Positions 1 to 8,555 are shown, counted from the first letter of the stretch. The stretch is 22,503 nucleotides of DNA from Candidatus Brocadiia bacterium (GCA_013360825.1 JABWAY010000023.1:1-22503), one strand, 5' to 3'. Program-made: numbers and translations. The notes: generated by a model from the letters alone, not told the origin.

Positions 1-444
1 CCCGGCGAGGCGGCCGCCCAGCGAGCGGACGGCGTCCTGCGCGCGTTCGCGGTCGGCGCGCGGCATCTGGACGACCTGGAATTCCCGCTCCCGGCCGGTG
101 CCCTGCAGGCCGCGCCAGCCGAGCGCGGATTCCGCAGGCCCCATGCCCGACACCACCTGCGCTTCGTACGCCAGCGCCTGCCCCAGTTCCGAGTCCTTCA
201 GGTCCCGCACTGCGTCTGCGTTCAGCTTGAGCACCTGCACGAAGACGTCGTCCGTCAGCACCCACACCGGCCCGCTCAGGTTTCCGCCCGGCCGCGCGGC
301 CGCCTCAATCAGGTCCGCCAGCGTACCCTGCGCCGGGCGCTGGGACAGATGAAGCGCCGTGATGCGCAACGGCGAGCCGGAGACCCCGGCTCTCGCGAGA
401 AGGCCGTGCTGAATGACGAGCAGCGTCAGGCGGGGAGCAGTCAT
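1..444 (-). CDS. PilM/GspL-like secretion or pilus-assembly protein, N-terminal part (runs off left edge)
   Basis: An open frame of 148 codons starts at the ATG whose first base is 444 and continues past the window edge without a stop. It begins one base after the stop of the upstream pseudopilin gene, so it is probably in the same operon. The N-terminus (MTAPRLTLLVIQHGLL) resembles the start of the actin-like fold in PilM/GspL proteins. It is followed by a stretch with WVLTDDVFVQVLKL and ELGQALAYEAQ, which recalls the PilM/GspL-like partners of lone pseudopilins in Planctomycetota-type genomes. Such proteins sit on the cytoplasmic face of the inner membrane and link the assembly ATPase to pseudopilins. 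The family call is from memory of similar proteins and from context. No diagnostic motif is visible and the C-terminal half is missing, so only the reading frame itself is secure. Confidence 0.45.
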   Translation of the reverse strand, partial: MTAPRLTLLVIQHGLLARAGVSGSPLRITALHLSQRPAQGTLADLIEAAARPGGNLSGPVWVLTDDVFVQVLKLNADAVRDLKDSELGQALAYEAQVVSGMGPAESALGWRGLQGTGREREFQVVQMPRADRERAQDAVRSLGGRLAG

Positions 445-445
445 G

Positions 446-1372
446 TCAGGGAATCTCCACGCGCACTTCGGGAAGACCGCCTTCGACGACGGTCACGGGG
501 ACGATGGCGCTTCGCGGAGCAGCCCCGATCGGGTCCTCGCTCCCCGGGATTCCCCCGGTGACGAGATACGCGCGAACCGCGCGCGGGCCGATCGTGGCCG
601 GGTAGGACCCGCCGGCCGGCAGGACGATCTCGGCGCCCGCGGCGGCGGCGGCGTCCCACTGCGCGATGGTCTGAAGCGCCCCGTTGACCGGGCCGTACAG
701 CCGCAGCACGACGGACGAACCGGCCGGCACCGGGGAAGGAAGGACGGTGCGGAACGTCAGCTGCCCCAGGTGCCTCGGCCCTTCCATCGGCGCGATGCTG
801 CTGTGAATCGTCACCGACAGGTCGGCGTCGTAACCCACGCCGCCGGGCGTGCCGCCTGCGCCGAGACTGCGCAGGATCGCCGCCGCGTCGCCGGCGATCG
901 CGACCGCACCGTCCGCCTTCCGGAACTCGAACGCGCCGTCCCAGCCGTCGCGGAATCGGGTCTTTCCCACGCCTAGCTGCAGGTACGGTCCGCGCCAGCC
1001 CGCGGGCAGCCGGACCTCGGCGTCCCCCGCCGGGCTCGCAATCGCAAACGCCGGCAACGCGTCTGGTTTCGTCCATAGCTCCTGGTCCGTCGAGCCATCC
1101 CCGAGCACGACCGGCAGCCGCCCGACGTCCGCCACGAACCCGCGGATCCAGGGGGACCCGTCCGGAAGCCGCTCTCCCTTCGGCCCGATCAACGCTTCCT
1201 CCCATGCCGTCATCGAGGCGCGCGTCGCGTCGTGGCGCGACTGGTCGATGAGACCGTCCGTGGAGGTCACCGCGACGGTGGCCAGGAGGACGAGGATGAA
1301 CAGGACCACGACCAGCTCGACCAGCGTGAGGCCGGCGCGGCGCGTGTTCTTCACCGGGTGCAGGAGTCGCAT
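446..1372 (-). CDS. Type II secretion / type IV pilus-like pseudopilin, GspG-like (308 aa)
   Basis: The start chosen is the ATG with first base 1372, because it places a class III prepilin leader at the N-terminus: a short basic leader, then G14 as the cleavage residue, L15 as the first mature residue, and E19 as the conserved Glu at mature position 5 (motif RRAGLTLVELVVVLFILVLL). The hydrophobic helix covers about residues 15-36. A prepilin peptidase would cut and methylate it, and it would then join a pseudopilus in the inner membrane. A GWRGPYL motif followed by a DGWDG motif in the middle recalls the GPYL and DPWG motifs of the major pseudopilin GspG. At 308 residues it is about twice GspG length; the extra C-terminal half is Pro/Ala/Val-rich and I do not recognise it. 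Four bases separate it from the upstream pseudopilin gene. L at mature position 1 instead of F or M is tolerated but less common. Confidence 0.75.
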   Translation of the reverse strand: MRLLHPVKNTRRAGLTLVELVVVLFILVLLATVAVTSTDGLIDQSRHDATRASMTAWEEALIGPKGERLPDGSPWIRGFVADVGRLPVVLGDGSTDQELWTKPDALPAFAIASPAGDAEVRLPAGWRGPYLQLGVGKTRFRDGWDGAFEFRKADGAVAIAGDAAAILRSLGAGGTPGGVGYDADLSVTIHSSIAPMEGPRHLGQLTFRTVLPSPVPAGSSVVLRLYGPVNGALQTIAQWDAAAAAGAEIVLPAGGSYPATIGPRAVRAYLVTGGIPGSEDPIGAAPRSAIVPVTVVEGGLPEVRVEIP

Positions 1373-1376
1373 GGGT

Positions 1377-2045
1377 TCAGGGTCTCTCGTCCGCGACAAA
1401 GAGATAGACCACGAGGTCGTCTCCGCAGGCGCTCCGCGCGGGAAGTCCCGTCGCGGGCGTCTGCACGATGCCGTCGGGCCCCGCGGAGACGAGGCGCGCG
1501 CGGCGCCCGTTCTCCGCCGGGTCCGCCGAGTCGCCCGGAATCTGGACGAAAATCGGGCGGCGCCAGCCGTCCGACGGCAGGATGTCTCCGGAGATACGGA
1601 CGCACGCGGTGGGAAAACTCCCGTGGAGAACTTCCGGCGCGCCTTCCCCCTGCCGGAACGAGACCGGCCCCGCGGGGGAGGTGTACGTGACACGGCCTGT
1701 CCCTGCCACGGCGTACGGGCCGCGCCAGCCGAGCCGGGTCACCGGTTCGAATGCACCCAGGTAACCCGGACGCACAAACAGATCCGTCAGCCGGAACTGC
1801 CCCGCCGCCGGACGCCCGCTCGCAAACCAGGTCCGCCCGTTGTCCACCGCGAAACCCGGACACGCCTGCGTGCCGGAGACGGAGTCGCGCAGCGCCGCGA
1901 GGGAGGCCTGGGTCACCTTCCCGGCGGAATCCCCGGCCGCACCTGCGACGAACATCGCCGACAGCGAAGCGAGGGTCACGAGGATCGCGAGCACGACGAC
2001 GAGTTCGAGGAGCGTGAAACCACGACAGGCGTTTCCAGGACGCAT
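1377..2045 (-). CDS. Type II secretion / type IV pilus-like pseudopilin (222 aa), first gene of the operon
   Basis: The ATG at 2045 is preferred over in-frame upstream starts because it gives a compact prepilin leader (MRPGNACRG) with G9 at the cleavage site, F10 as the first mature residue and E14 as Glu+5. The helix GFTLLELVVVLAILVTLASL follows, and a good Shine-Dalgarno sequence lies 8 bases upstream. The mature protein carries LGWRGPY and a later DGWRRP motif, the same pair seen in the next gene, so the two are probably paralogues of GspG type. A Cys pair (around CPGF and the later TACV and SACG) may form disulfides in the periplasmic domain. Assembly would need a prepilin peptidase, an ATPase and a platform protein, none of which lie in this window. 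The function is confident at the level of pseudopilin. What is secreted or assembled is unknown. Confidence 0.8.
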   Translation of the reverse strand: MRPGNACRGFTLLELVVVLAILVTLASLSAMFVAGAAGDSAGKVTQASLAALRDSVSGTQACPGFAVDNGRTWFASGRPAAGQFRLTDLFVRPGYLGAFEPVTRLGWRGPYAVAGTGRVTYTSPAGPVSFRQGEGAPEVLHGSFPTACVRISGDILPSDGWRRPIFVQIPGDSADPAENGRRARLVSAGPDGIVQTPATGLPARSACGDDLVVYLFVADERP

Positions 2046-2053
2046 GGCGACAA

Positions 2054-2060
2054 CCCTCCC
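2054..2060 (-). promoter_or_regulatory. Ribosome binding site of the first pseudopilin gene
   Basis: On the minus strand this reads GGGAGGG, 8 bases upstream of the ATG at 2045. It is the strongest Shine-Dalgarno match near this gene and decides the start against longer in-frame versions that would bury the prepilin leader behind about 40 non-conserved residues. Confidence 0.6.
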
Positions 2061-2256
2061 TTGACGAGGACGGACTCCAGGATCAGGCCCCAGCGGCGGT
2101 GAGAACGGCGGCGGCGATCGCATGGGCGGACTCCGGGCCGCAGACAGGCCGGGATGCCGGCGATCGGGCACGACAGGGGGCGGGAAAGGCTCTCGCTGGA
2201 TCCTCTTCGCGGACGGACTTTCCCCGCTGAGGCTTCAACGCTTGCCGGGCACGCCC

Positions 2257-2733
2257 CTAGTCGGCAGAGGGGAGAGGGACTTTGTCGATCCCGCCAGAAG
2301 GCGGGTCGGCCGGCCCGAGGGTGCGGACATCCGCGAATTCGCCGGGTTCAGGTGCGGCGCTGCAGCGCTCAGATTCGGCAATGTGGGGAGCGATGCGGGA
2401 CGATTCAGGGAGCGACGGATCGTCGTGGTCGTCGCCGCAGGGAGCGTTCGTCCAGGACGCCAGACCGGGGACAGGAGGGCTCTGCTTCGAGCAGCAGCAT
2501 GTCTTCGAGTCGTGGGACCCCTTCCCGCAGCAGCAGGCGCCGGTAGAGCACGACTCACCCTGGGCCGGGGCGGACGCATTCGCAGGGGCGGGCGTGGAAG
2601 ATTCCGCCACATCGCCGGAATTTCCCGCTGCCAGCACAACCCCGGTGCTCCACAACGCATACCACACTGTCGCGAGGACCGGGATGCCGCGCGAGCGGAG
2701 GATGCGCCGGACTGTGCGGTGGATGCGATTCAT
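2257..2733 (-). CDS. Cys-rich exported protein of unknown function (158 aa)
   Basis: No known family is recognised with certainty. The N-terminus is strongly basic (RIHRTVRRILRSR), then hydrophobic at about residues 17-36 and ends in VLAAG, which fits a Sec signal peptide with cleavage near residue 36. The mature part opens with a low-complexity Ser/Ala/Pro linker. A dense Cys patch follows at C62, C67-C69 and C79-C81, with another Cys at 99, within CSTGACCCG and KTCCCSKQ. A DDHDD cluster lies at about 101-105. Similar small Cys-patch proteins occur in Planctomycetota and Verrucomicrobia from memory. Metal binding or redox sensing is a guess. The Cys pattern exists only in this frame and the protein has a credible export signal, so I regard it as a real gene rather than a chance frame. 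No strong ribosome binding site precedes the ATG. It ends 211 bases upstream of the pseudopilin start and need not be co-transcribed. Confidence 0.6.
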   Translation of the reverse strand: MNRIHRTVRRILRSRGIPVLATVWYALWSTGVVLAAGNSGDVAESSTPAPANASAPAQGESCSTGACCCGKGSHDSKTCCCSKQSPPVPGLASWTNAPCGDDHDDPSLPESSRIAPHIAESERCSAAPEPGEFADVRTLGPADPPSGGIDKVPLPSAD

Positions 2734-3303
2734 GCTCGGAATTTAGAACGCAAATCGCACGCCCGGCGGGAAACGAGAAGTGCGCCTCCCGGACGCGTCG
2801 GATGTTTCGTCCGGCAGATCGATCACCTGCCAGTAACGCATGCGGAACTGCCAGTCACTCAGCAGGCCCGTATCCGAACTGCCCCAGGAATTGCGGAAAC
2901 CTCAACAGGCCGAGCAGCAGATCGGCGTTGCGCGACATCGTCGCCTTCCCTCTCACCGCTTGGACCGGCAGGAGATGCGGCACGTCCAGGCAATCCGGCG
3001 CCCGGCGACTCGAGTTTTCCGGATCGGCCGCGAAGGGAGGGTTCGATCCTGCGAAGAGCGATCTGGATTCGTTTCAGGAGATCCGTTCAGCCCCCCGTCG
3101 ACCTGCCGAAGACAGTCGCGATCCGGAACCCTGACGTCTTGCGGAATTTCGGGGACAGCCGCACCGTGGTCCATGCCGCTTGACCCGGGGGTCTTCCTTC
3201 AGGATATCCTCAGCGCCGCGGAAGCGCTGGTTTCCCGCTGGAGGAAGGACCGCCCGGTCACTCCGGCACGGGAATTCGTCGGGCCCCCCAGGCAAAGGAC
3301 GCC
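2734..3303. other. Gene-free stretch between divergent units
   Basis: This lies between the Cys-rich gene (minus strand) and the phosphoesterase gene (plus strand), so it should hold the promoters for both. Several open frames cross it, but they are Arg/Pro/Ser-rich with no domain, no good ribosome binding site and no consistent codon pattern. The only element I can point to is a weak promoter-like pair at 3180-3210. No repeat, hairpin terminator or RNA gene was recognised. Confidence 0.5.
3180..3210 (+). promoter_or_regulatory. Possible promoter of the metallophosphoesterase gene
   Basis: TTGACC at 3180-3185 matches the -35 consensus at five of six positions. The -10 is ambiguous: GATATC at 3203-3208 (17-base spacer, three of six) or TATCCT at 3205-3210 (19-base spacer, four of six). 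It lies about 95 bases upstream of the ATG at 3304. It is suggestive only. Confidence 0.3.
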
Positions 3304-4359
3304 ATGATCGCCAATGCTGTCTTCACGATTGCGGACGCACTGCTCGTCGCGGGTGCGCTGGCGTGGGTGGCGAAGCGCCGGGATGCGCCGGCCTTCCTGA
3401 GGTCGTTTGTCTGGGCCGGAGTCCTGAGCATGATCGGCGCGGTCGCCCTGTCTGCGAACGGGTTTCAGTTCTTCCGCCACGTCGCCGTTTTTGTGTTCGT
3501 CCTGCTGCCGTTGTATCTCGCAGGTTCGGCCGCCCTGCTCTTCAGGAGGGACCGCCGTCTGGCCGCTGCGGTGGCGGTCGGGGCGCTGGGCCTCGTGGCG
3601 GTCGGGGTCGACGCTTTCCTGGTGGAACCGGAGCGCCTCGAAGTCACGCGGCACCGGATGACCACGGCGAAGCTGCGCACGCCGCTGAGGATCGCCGTCC
3701 TGTCCGACCTGCAGACGGACGCGCCAGGAGAGTACGAGCGGCGCGCGATTCGGCTCGCGCTGGCGGAGAGACCGGATGTCATCCTCCTGCCCGGGGACTT
3801 CATCCAGATCGGGGACCCGGAGGCGTATGCGCGCGCCGCGGCGGATCTGAGGCAGATCTTCGTGAGTGAAGGCTTGCGGGCTCCGCTGGGGGTCTACGCC
3901 GTGGGCGGAAACACGGACGGTCCCGGGTGGCGGACGGTCTTCGAAGGCCTGCCCGTGCAGGCCTTCACGGAGACGGTTCGCCACCGACAGGGCCCCATCG
4001 GCGTCCTCGCGCTGTCCATGGAAGACTCCCGCACCGGCGACGTTCGCGACGCGTCCCCCTCGGACCTGTTCGAGATCGTCGTGGGCCACTATCCGGATTT
4101 CGCGCTCGGCGGGGTTCGCGGAGACCTGCTGGTCGCGGGTCACACTCACGGGGGTCAGGTCCAGTTGCCCGGATGGGGGCCCCTGCTCACCTTTTCCCGG
4201 GTGCCGCGCGCCTGGGCGGCGGGCGGGCTGTTCCCGATTCCGGGGAATCGGACCCTGGTGGTCTCGCGAGGGATCGGCATGGAGCGCGCCGAGGCCCCCC
4301 GTCTCAGGTTCCTGTGCCGTCCCGAGGTGGTCATCATCGACGTCGAACCGGAAGAGTGA
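3304..4359 (+). CDS. Membrane-anchored calcineurin-like metallophosphoesterase with variant metal-site motifs (351 aa)
   Basis: The N-terminal third has four likely membrane helices (about residues 5-23, 35-52, 58-80 and 86-106). A phosphoesterase domain of the YaeI/YkoQ-like class follows. Its motifs in order are SDLQTD (134-139), PGDF (163-166), GGNTD (201-205), GHYPDFA (261-267) and AGHTHGGQV (278-286). The fold and the C-terminal His motifs are clear. Two ligand positions differ from the textbook set: the His of DxH is Gln137, and the His of GNHD is Thr204. I recall a subfamily with DLQ and GNVD, so this may be an ancestral variation rather than decay; the rest of the protein is intact. 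Substrates could be lipids, nucleotides or phosphoproteins. AGGA lies just upstream of the ATG. The gene stands alone, 377 bases before the kinase gene on the same strand. A link to the kinase as opposing enzymes is only a thought. Confidence 0.85.
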   Translation: MIANAVFTIADALLVAGALAWVAKRRDAPAFLRSFVWAGVLSMIGAVALSANGFQFFRHVAVFVFVLLPLYLAGSAALLFRRDRRLAAAVAVGALGLVAVGVDAFLVEPERLEVTRHRMTTAKLRTPLRIAVLSDLQTDAPGEYERRAIRLALAERPDVILLPGDFIQIGDPEAYARAAADLRQIFVSEGLRAPLGVYAVGGNTDGPGWRTVFEGLPVQAFTETVRHRQGPIGVLALSMEDSRTGDVRDASPSDLFEIVVGHYPDFALGGVRGDLLVAGHTHGGQVQLPGWGPLLTFSRVPRAWAAGGLFPIPGNRTLVVSRGIGMERAEAPRLRFLCRPEVVIIDVEPEE

Positions 4360-4736
4360 GTCGCCCCTGCGGTCTCCGTCCCCTCGGGGCCGTCCGATCG
4401 TCGTGTCGAAGTCGAGGACCGTGGATCGGGGATCCCACCGACGGCCGCGACGACAACCTCGATCCCGAAACCGAAGACATCGCGCAGGCCCGTTCGAACT
4501 CGACTCGACACGGCCGCCGCTTGCCGTGCTTCCACGCGACCCAATCCGTGCGCCGACACGCATGTTCGCGCTGGAATCGCGCTCGTCCCGAGGCGTAGAG
4601 TGGCCGTCCGTGAAGCCCTTCCGCCCCGCCCGCCCCGAAGTCCTGCGCGGACCGCCCACCGGGGGGCGATCCGGGCGGCTCCAGGGCGAGAACCTCGCGG
4701 CCGGCGGCGCAGAGAACCGTCTCGAAGTTCCTGTTC
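4360..4736. other. Gene-free stretch upstream of the kinase gene
   Basis: No convincing gene is present. A TAGAGT at 4596-4601 could serve as a -10 element, with no clear -35. CCGCCC at 4653-4658 and GGGCGG around 4673-4678 could pair as a 6-base stem with a roughly 14-base loop, but no U-run follows. A 50-codon frame from the GTG at 4610 has no recognisable content. The region probably holds the kinase promoter and 5' leader. Confidence 0.45.
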
Positions 4737-7700
4737 GTGGACGCCGTGCCGGACGCACCTGATCCCGGGGAAGCCAGGCCCTCGCCGCTGGACGCAACCC
4801 GGATCGGGGGTGAGGTGCCTGACGCGCCGCACTCGCGGCCCGACATCGCCGACCTCGGCAAGACCCGGGTCTCACCCTCGTCCGGCGCCGCCGATGCCCC
4901 CGCCCGGTTCGGCCGGTACGAGTTGCAGGGGGAAATCGCACGCGGGGGCATGGGAGTCGTCTACCGCGCTCGCCAGCTCGATATGCAGCGCACCGTCGCG
5001 CTCAAGGTCCTCCTCTCCGGCGACTTCGCCTCCGAGGACGAAGAAAAACGCTTCGTGCGCGAGGCCGAACTCGCCGCGCAGCTCTCCCATCCGAACATCG
5101 TCGCGGTCCACGACATCGGCCGCGAGGGGGGCCGGCGATTCTTCACCATGGAACTCGTCGACGGCGTGCCCCTGGACAAATGGGCCCGGGAGCGGCCGCT
5201 CGCGGATCGGCTCCGCTGCATGGCGAGGATCTGCCGCGCGGTCCATCACGCTCACATGAAGGGGATCATTCACAGGGACCTGAAACCGGGGAACATCCTC
5301 GTGACCGCAGCGGCCGAACCGAAGGTCCTCGACTTCGGATTGGCGAAGGCAACCGCCCCCGGCGCCGCTTCGATGAACACCGTGTCGGGCGCCGCGATTG
5401 GAACCCCCTTCTACATGGCCCCCGAGCAGGCAGCGGGCCGCATCCGGGATATCGACATTCGGACCGACGTCTTCGCGCTCGGAGTCATTCTCTACGAAAT
5501 CGTGGCCGGAACCGTGCCCTTCCGGGGGGAATCACTCATGGAAGTGCTTCAGCGAATCCAGAGCGAGGAACCACCACGCCTGAACGGGCCGGCCGACCTC
5601 CGGCTCGTCGTCGCGAAAGCGATGGAAAAGGAGAAGGCGCGCAGGTATCCGACCGCGGACGCTCTGGCGGAGGACATCGAACGCTTCCTGGCGGGCGAGC
5701 CTATTTCCGCACGACCGGCGAGCATCCCGTTCCTTACCAGACGATGGATGAAGAGACATCCGGCGAAGGCGGCAGGGGCGGCAGGGGCCGCCGTCGTAGC
5801 GATTGCGGCGCTGGGGTGGTGGCTCAGCCGACCGGGTGAAATTGCGTTCGTATCCACGACCCCGGGGGCCTGGTTTGAAATCGACGGACGCCCGGTCAAG
5901 TCCACGGGAGCGCAGGTCGCGGCCGGGCGGCACCGCGTCAGGGCGGGCGCTCCCGGGTACGTGACGGAATCACGGGAAGATGTCGACGTGGAGCGCGGCG
6001 AGTCGCGCTCGCTGGACATTCCTCTCCGGAGGGAAACGGTCCCCGTCCGGCTCACCTGCGACACGGAAGCGGCGACCGTCGAGATCGAGGGCCGGGTCTA
6101 CGGCCTGCCACTTCTGGACCAGCACCTTCCGACCGGCGACTACGACGTGCGGGTTCAAAGCCGCGGACGCTGGACCCTCTTTCGTGAAATCGCGGCCGGT
6201 CCTGGAAAGACCGTGTCTGTCGACTGGCCGGACATTCCGTCGGCGGGGCACTGGGCCTCCCGCATTGCGGATGGGACGGCCGGGTTCGTGAAATACGCAG
6301 ACATCGACGGAGACGGCGTCCCCGACATGAGGTTTCTGAATTACAGCTCGATCCTGGCCCTGGACGGGCGGACCGGGCAGTTCCTGCGGATGACGCGTTG
6401 CGCAGCGACCGTCGATGGCGTGGACGTGAGGTGGTTTGACCTTGATGACGATGGGATCGAGGACGATATCGTCGTCGAGCGGTCCGCCGGGGACCTGGCG
6501 GTTCGAGCGTTCTCGGCCGCTCAGCCCGAAATCGACGGTGCGGGGTCGACCTCAAGCCGGATTCCCGGGCAGCGACTCCTCTGGGAAAAGTCGTATCCCT
6601 TCAAAGGGGTCGCTTCCGCAAGCCTCCTGGTCGGCGACGAAATCTGGATGCCCTTCGATTCCGGCATCCTGAGGGTCGCCGCGCGCGACGGGAGTGTCCT
6701 GGGTCGGGTCGATCTGCCGTATAAGCCGTCCGTGGCACGCGTCGCGGGTTCTGGCGTCCTGGTCACAGGTAGACATGAGGCACGGCTTTTCTCCGCTCGC
6801 GGAGATCCCGTCTGGACGGCTACCCTCGAGGGCGACTGGGCCCCCGCAGTTCCCTCACCGATCGGCCTGGGTCCGGTTCCGGCCCTGCCGGGCATCCTCC
6901 TGCATCAGGCCGGTCGCGCCCGGGCGCTGCGGGTGGAGGACGGAACCGTCCTGTGGACCGCAAGCGTTCCGTGGAATGATGCGCTGTGGGAATTCACCGC
7001 TTCAGGCGAGGATTCTCCCGCCCGGGTGGTCGCCGTTTCTGGAGAACAACGGCTGGCAGTCTTCGACTGCGCTCAAGGGCATCCCGTGTTTGAGAAGACC
7101 CTCTCCGGCAAGTTGAGGGGACTGTTCCCGGGAATCGCGCTTTCCGGCGACGGCAAGGTGCTGGTCTGCACCCGGCTCCGCGATGGCTCTGAACGGTGGA
7201 GGGCAGATCTGTCCTCTCCTCTGGCCATCCAACCGGCCTACTGGCAGGGCCGCGGCGACGAGGAAGTTCACCTCCTGACCTCGGACCGGAAGCTCGTCGC
7301 CCTGGGCGCCGCGGACGGCAGGCTCCGCCGCGAAGCGGTCGTGTCGTTTCTTTCGAGCCGCATCGAGCCGATCGAGCTGGACGGCGATGGCCGGTCAGAC
7401 ACCGTCCTCTGGGGATTCGGCGTGCAACGGTTTCTTTCGAACCGGGTTCTGTGGTCCCGCCTGCTGTCGAATGACGGGAGGAGCCGGCCTGTCGTCGCCC
7501 AGACTCACCTCGGCCCGATCATCCTGTACCAGGACCGCTGGGCGGACACCGGAGTCAAGTCTCTGAGAGCCTTCGACGGCCTGACTGGCGCGGAACGATG
7601 GCGCACGGAAGTCCCCATGGATCCCGTGCGCGAGCCGACCCTTCAGGATTTCGACGGCGACGGAGTGCCGGAAGTCTGGGCGCTCGGTTCGTTCGAGGGG

Positions 7701-8555
7701 GCCGGGATATCGGTCGGCTGTCTTGGCGCAGCCGATGGCAGGCTTCTCGCCCTCTATCCGATGGGCGAGGGAGACGACGTGTACGCCCCTCCCGGAGTTG
7801 TCGATGTTGACGGTGACGGGTCTCCGGAGGTCGCGCTGTACGGCTACCGGAAGGGGTTCCGCATTCTGGCTCGGGACGGAAAGGCCCCCTTCGCGACCGC
7901 GGATGCGCCCATGACGATGTGGACTCCGTTCATCGGGGATCTCGACGGCGACGGACGGCCCGAGTTCGTCGCTTCCTGGGGGACCGGCGACAATTCGGGA
8001 GAAATGCGCGCGATCCGGGTCGACGGCACGACCGCCTGGAGCACGGCCCTTGAGGACAACCTCCGCTCGCAGATCGTCGGCGCTGATTTCGACGGATATG
8101 GCAAACCCGAGCTTGTCGTCGCGGGCCGCAGGGACCTGTTTGTGATATCCCGAAAGGGGGAACTGCTCTCGCGCTGGCCCGGCTTCGGCGGCGGCGCAGG
8201 CGGGTGCGCGCCGGTTGACCTCGACGGAGACGGCCGGGATGAGATTTTCGCGGGGACCACGACCGGATTCGCCCTGCTTCGCGCGGACGGATCCGCAATC
8301 TGGACACACCCCTGCGACGAAGTCCGCGGACGTGTCGCGGTCACGGCGCTCCCCCGCGGGCGGACCGCTCTGGGGATCGACGCGAAAGGTCGCCTCTGGG
8401 CCCTGGATCTGGCGACCGGACGGGAGGCCTGGCATTCAGACCTCGGGGGCGGATCCGAGTGCGGGCTGACCCTGGCGGATGTGACCGGTGACGGAATCCC
8501 GGAGGCCCTCGCCGGCCTCATGAACCAGCGTTTTGTCGTCGTCGATCTGAGGTGA
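4737..8555 (+). CDS. Transmembrane Ser/Thr protein kinase with PEGA-like and FG-GAP/VCBS repeat ectodomain (1272 aa)
   Basis: The kinase domain covers about residues 57-320 and looks active: Gly loop GEIARGGMGVV (65-75), catalytic Lys90, alpha-C Glu109, HRDLKPGN (179-186), DFGLAK (199-204) and APEQ (229-231). The N-terminal tail has two Thr-Arg sites (DATR, KTR) that could be phosphorylated and read by FHA domains. One membrane helix lies at about 343-363. Outside the membrane come a PEGA-type module (about 367-430), a second PEGA-like module (about 435-495), and then about 770 residues of beta-propeller type. The propeller part carries nine DxDGDG-like loops (522, 568, 880, 971, 1023, 1068, 1117, 1161, 1248) typical of FG-GAP/VCBS repeats, mixed with PQQ/BamB-like strands. 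The layout suggests a receptor sensing a periplasmic or surface ligand. The GTG at 4737 is the most upstream start in this frame, but its ribosome binding site is weak, so the true start could be slightly downstream (GTG at 4746). No neighbouring sigma factor or FHA gene is present. Confidence 0.9.
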   Translation: MDAVPDAPDPGEARPSPLDATRIGGEVPDAPHSRPDIADLGKTRVSPSSGAADAPARFGRYELQGEIARGGMGVVYRARQLDMQRTVALKVLLSGDFASEDEEKRFVREAELAAQLSHPNIVAVHDIGREGGRRFFTMELVDGVPLDKWARERPLADRLRCMARICRAVHHAHMKGIIHRDLKPGNILVTAAAEPKVLDFGLAKATAPGAASMNTVSGAAIGTPFYMAPEQAAGRIRDIDIRTDVFALGVILYEIVAGTVPFRGESLMEVLQRIQSEEPPRLNGPADLRLVVAKAMEKEKARRYPTADALAEDIERFLAGEPISARPASIPFLTRRWMKRHPAKAAGAAGAAVVAIAALGWWLSRPGEIAFVSTTPGAWFEIDGRPVKSTGAQVAAGRHRVRAGAPGYVTESREDVDVERGESRSLDIPLRRETVPVRLTCDTEAATVEIEGRVYGLPLLDQHLPTGDYDVRVQSRGRWTLFREIAAGPGKTVSVDWPDIPSAGHWASRIADGTAGFVKYADIDGDGVPDMRFLNYSSILALDGRTGQFLRMTRCAATVDGVDVRWFDLDDDGIEDDIVVERSAGDLAVRAFSAAQPEIDGAGSTSSRIPGQRLLWEKSYPFKGVASASLLVGDEIWMPFDSGILRVAARDGSVLGRVDLPYKPSVARVAGSGVLVTGRHEARLFSARGDPVWTATLEGDWAPAVPSPIGLGPVPALPGILLHQAGRARALRVEDGTVLWTASVPWNDALWEFTASGEDSPARVVAVSGEQRLAVFDCAQGHPVFEKTLSGKLRGLFPGIALSGDGKVLVCTRLRDGSERWRADLSSPLAIQPAYWQGRGDEEVHLLTSDRKLVALGAADGRLRREAVVSFLSSRIEPIELDGDGRSDTVLWGFGVQRFLSNRVLWSRLLSNDGRSRPVVAQTHLGPIILYQDRWADTGVKSLRAFDGLTGAERWRTEVPMDPVREPTLQDFDGDGVPEVWALGSFEGAGISVGCLGAADGRLLALYPMGEGDDVYAPPGVVDVDGDGSPEVALYGYRKGFRILARDGKAPFATADAPMTMWTPFIGDLDGDGRPEFVASWGTGDNSGEMRAIRVDGTTAWSTALEDNLRSQIVGADFDGYGKPELVVAGRRDLFVISRKGELLSRWPGFGGGAGGCAPVDLDGDGRDEIFAGTTTGFALLRADGSAIWTHPCDEVRGRVAVTALPRGRTALGIDAKGRLWALDLATGREAWHSDLGGGSECGLTLADVTGDGIPEALAGLMNQRFVVVDLR

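Noticed and set aside
2122..3183. A 353-codon plus-strand open frame across the Cys-rich gene and the adjacent gap
   Set aside because: No domain, Arg/Gly-rich, and it conflicts with the signal peptide and Cys pattern on the other strand.
4610..4762. A 50-codon frame starting with GTG just before the kinase gene
   Set aside because: A -10-like TAGAGT precedes it, but the translation is Arg/Gly/Pro-rich, has no recognisable feature and overlaps the kinase start.
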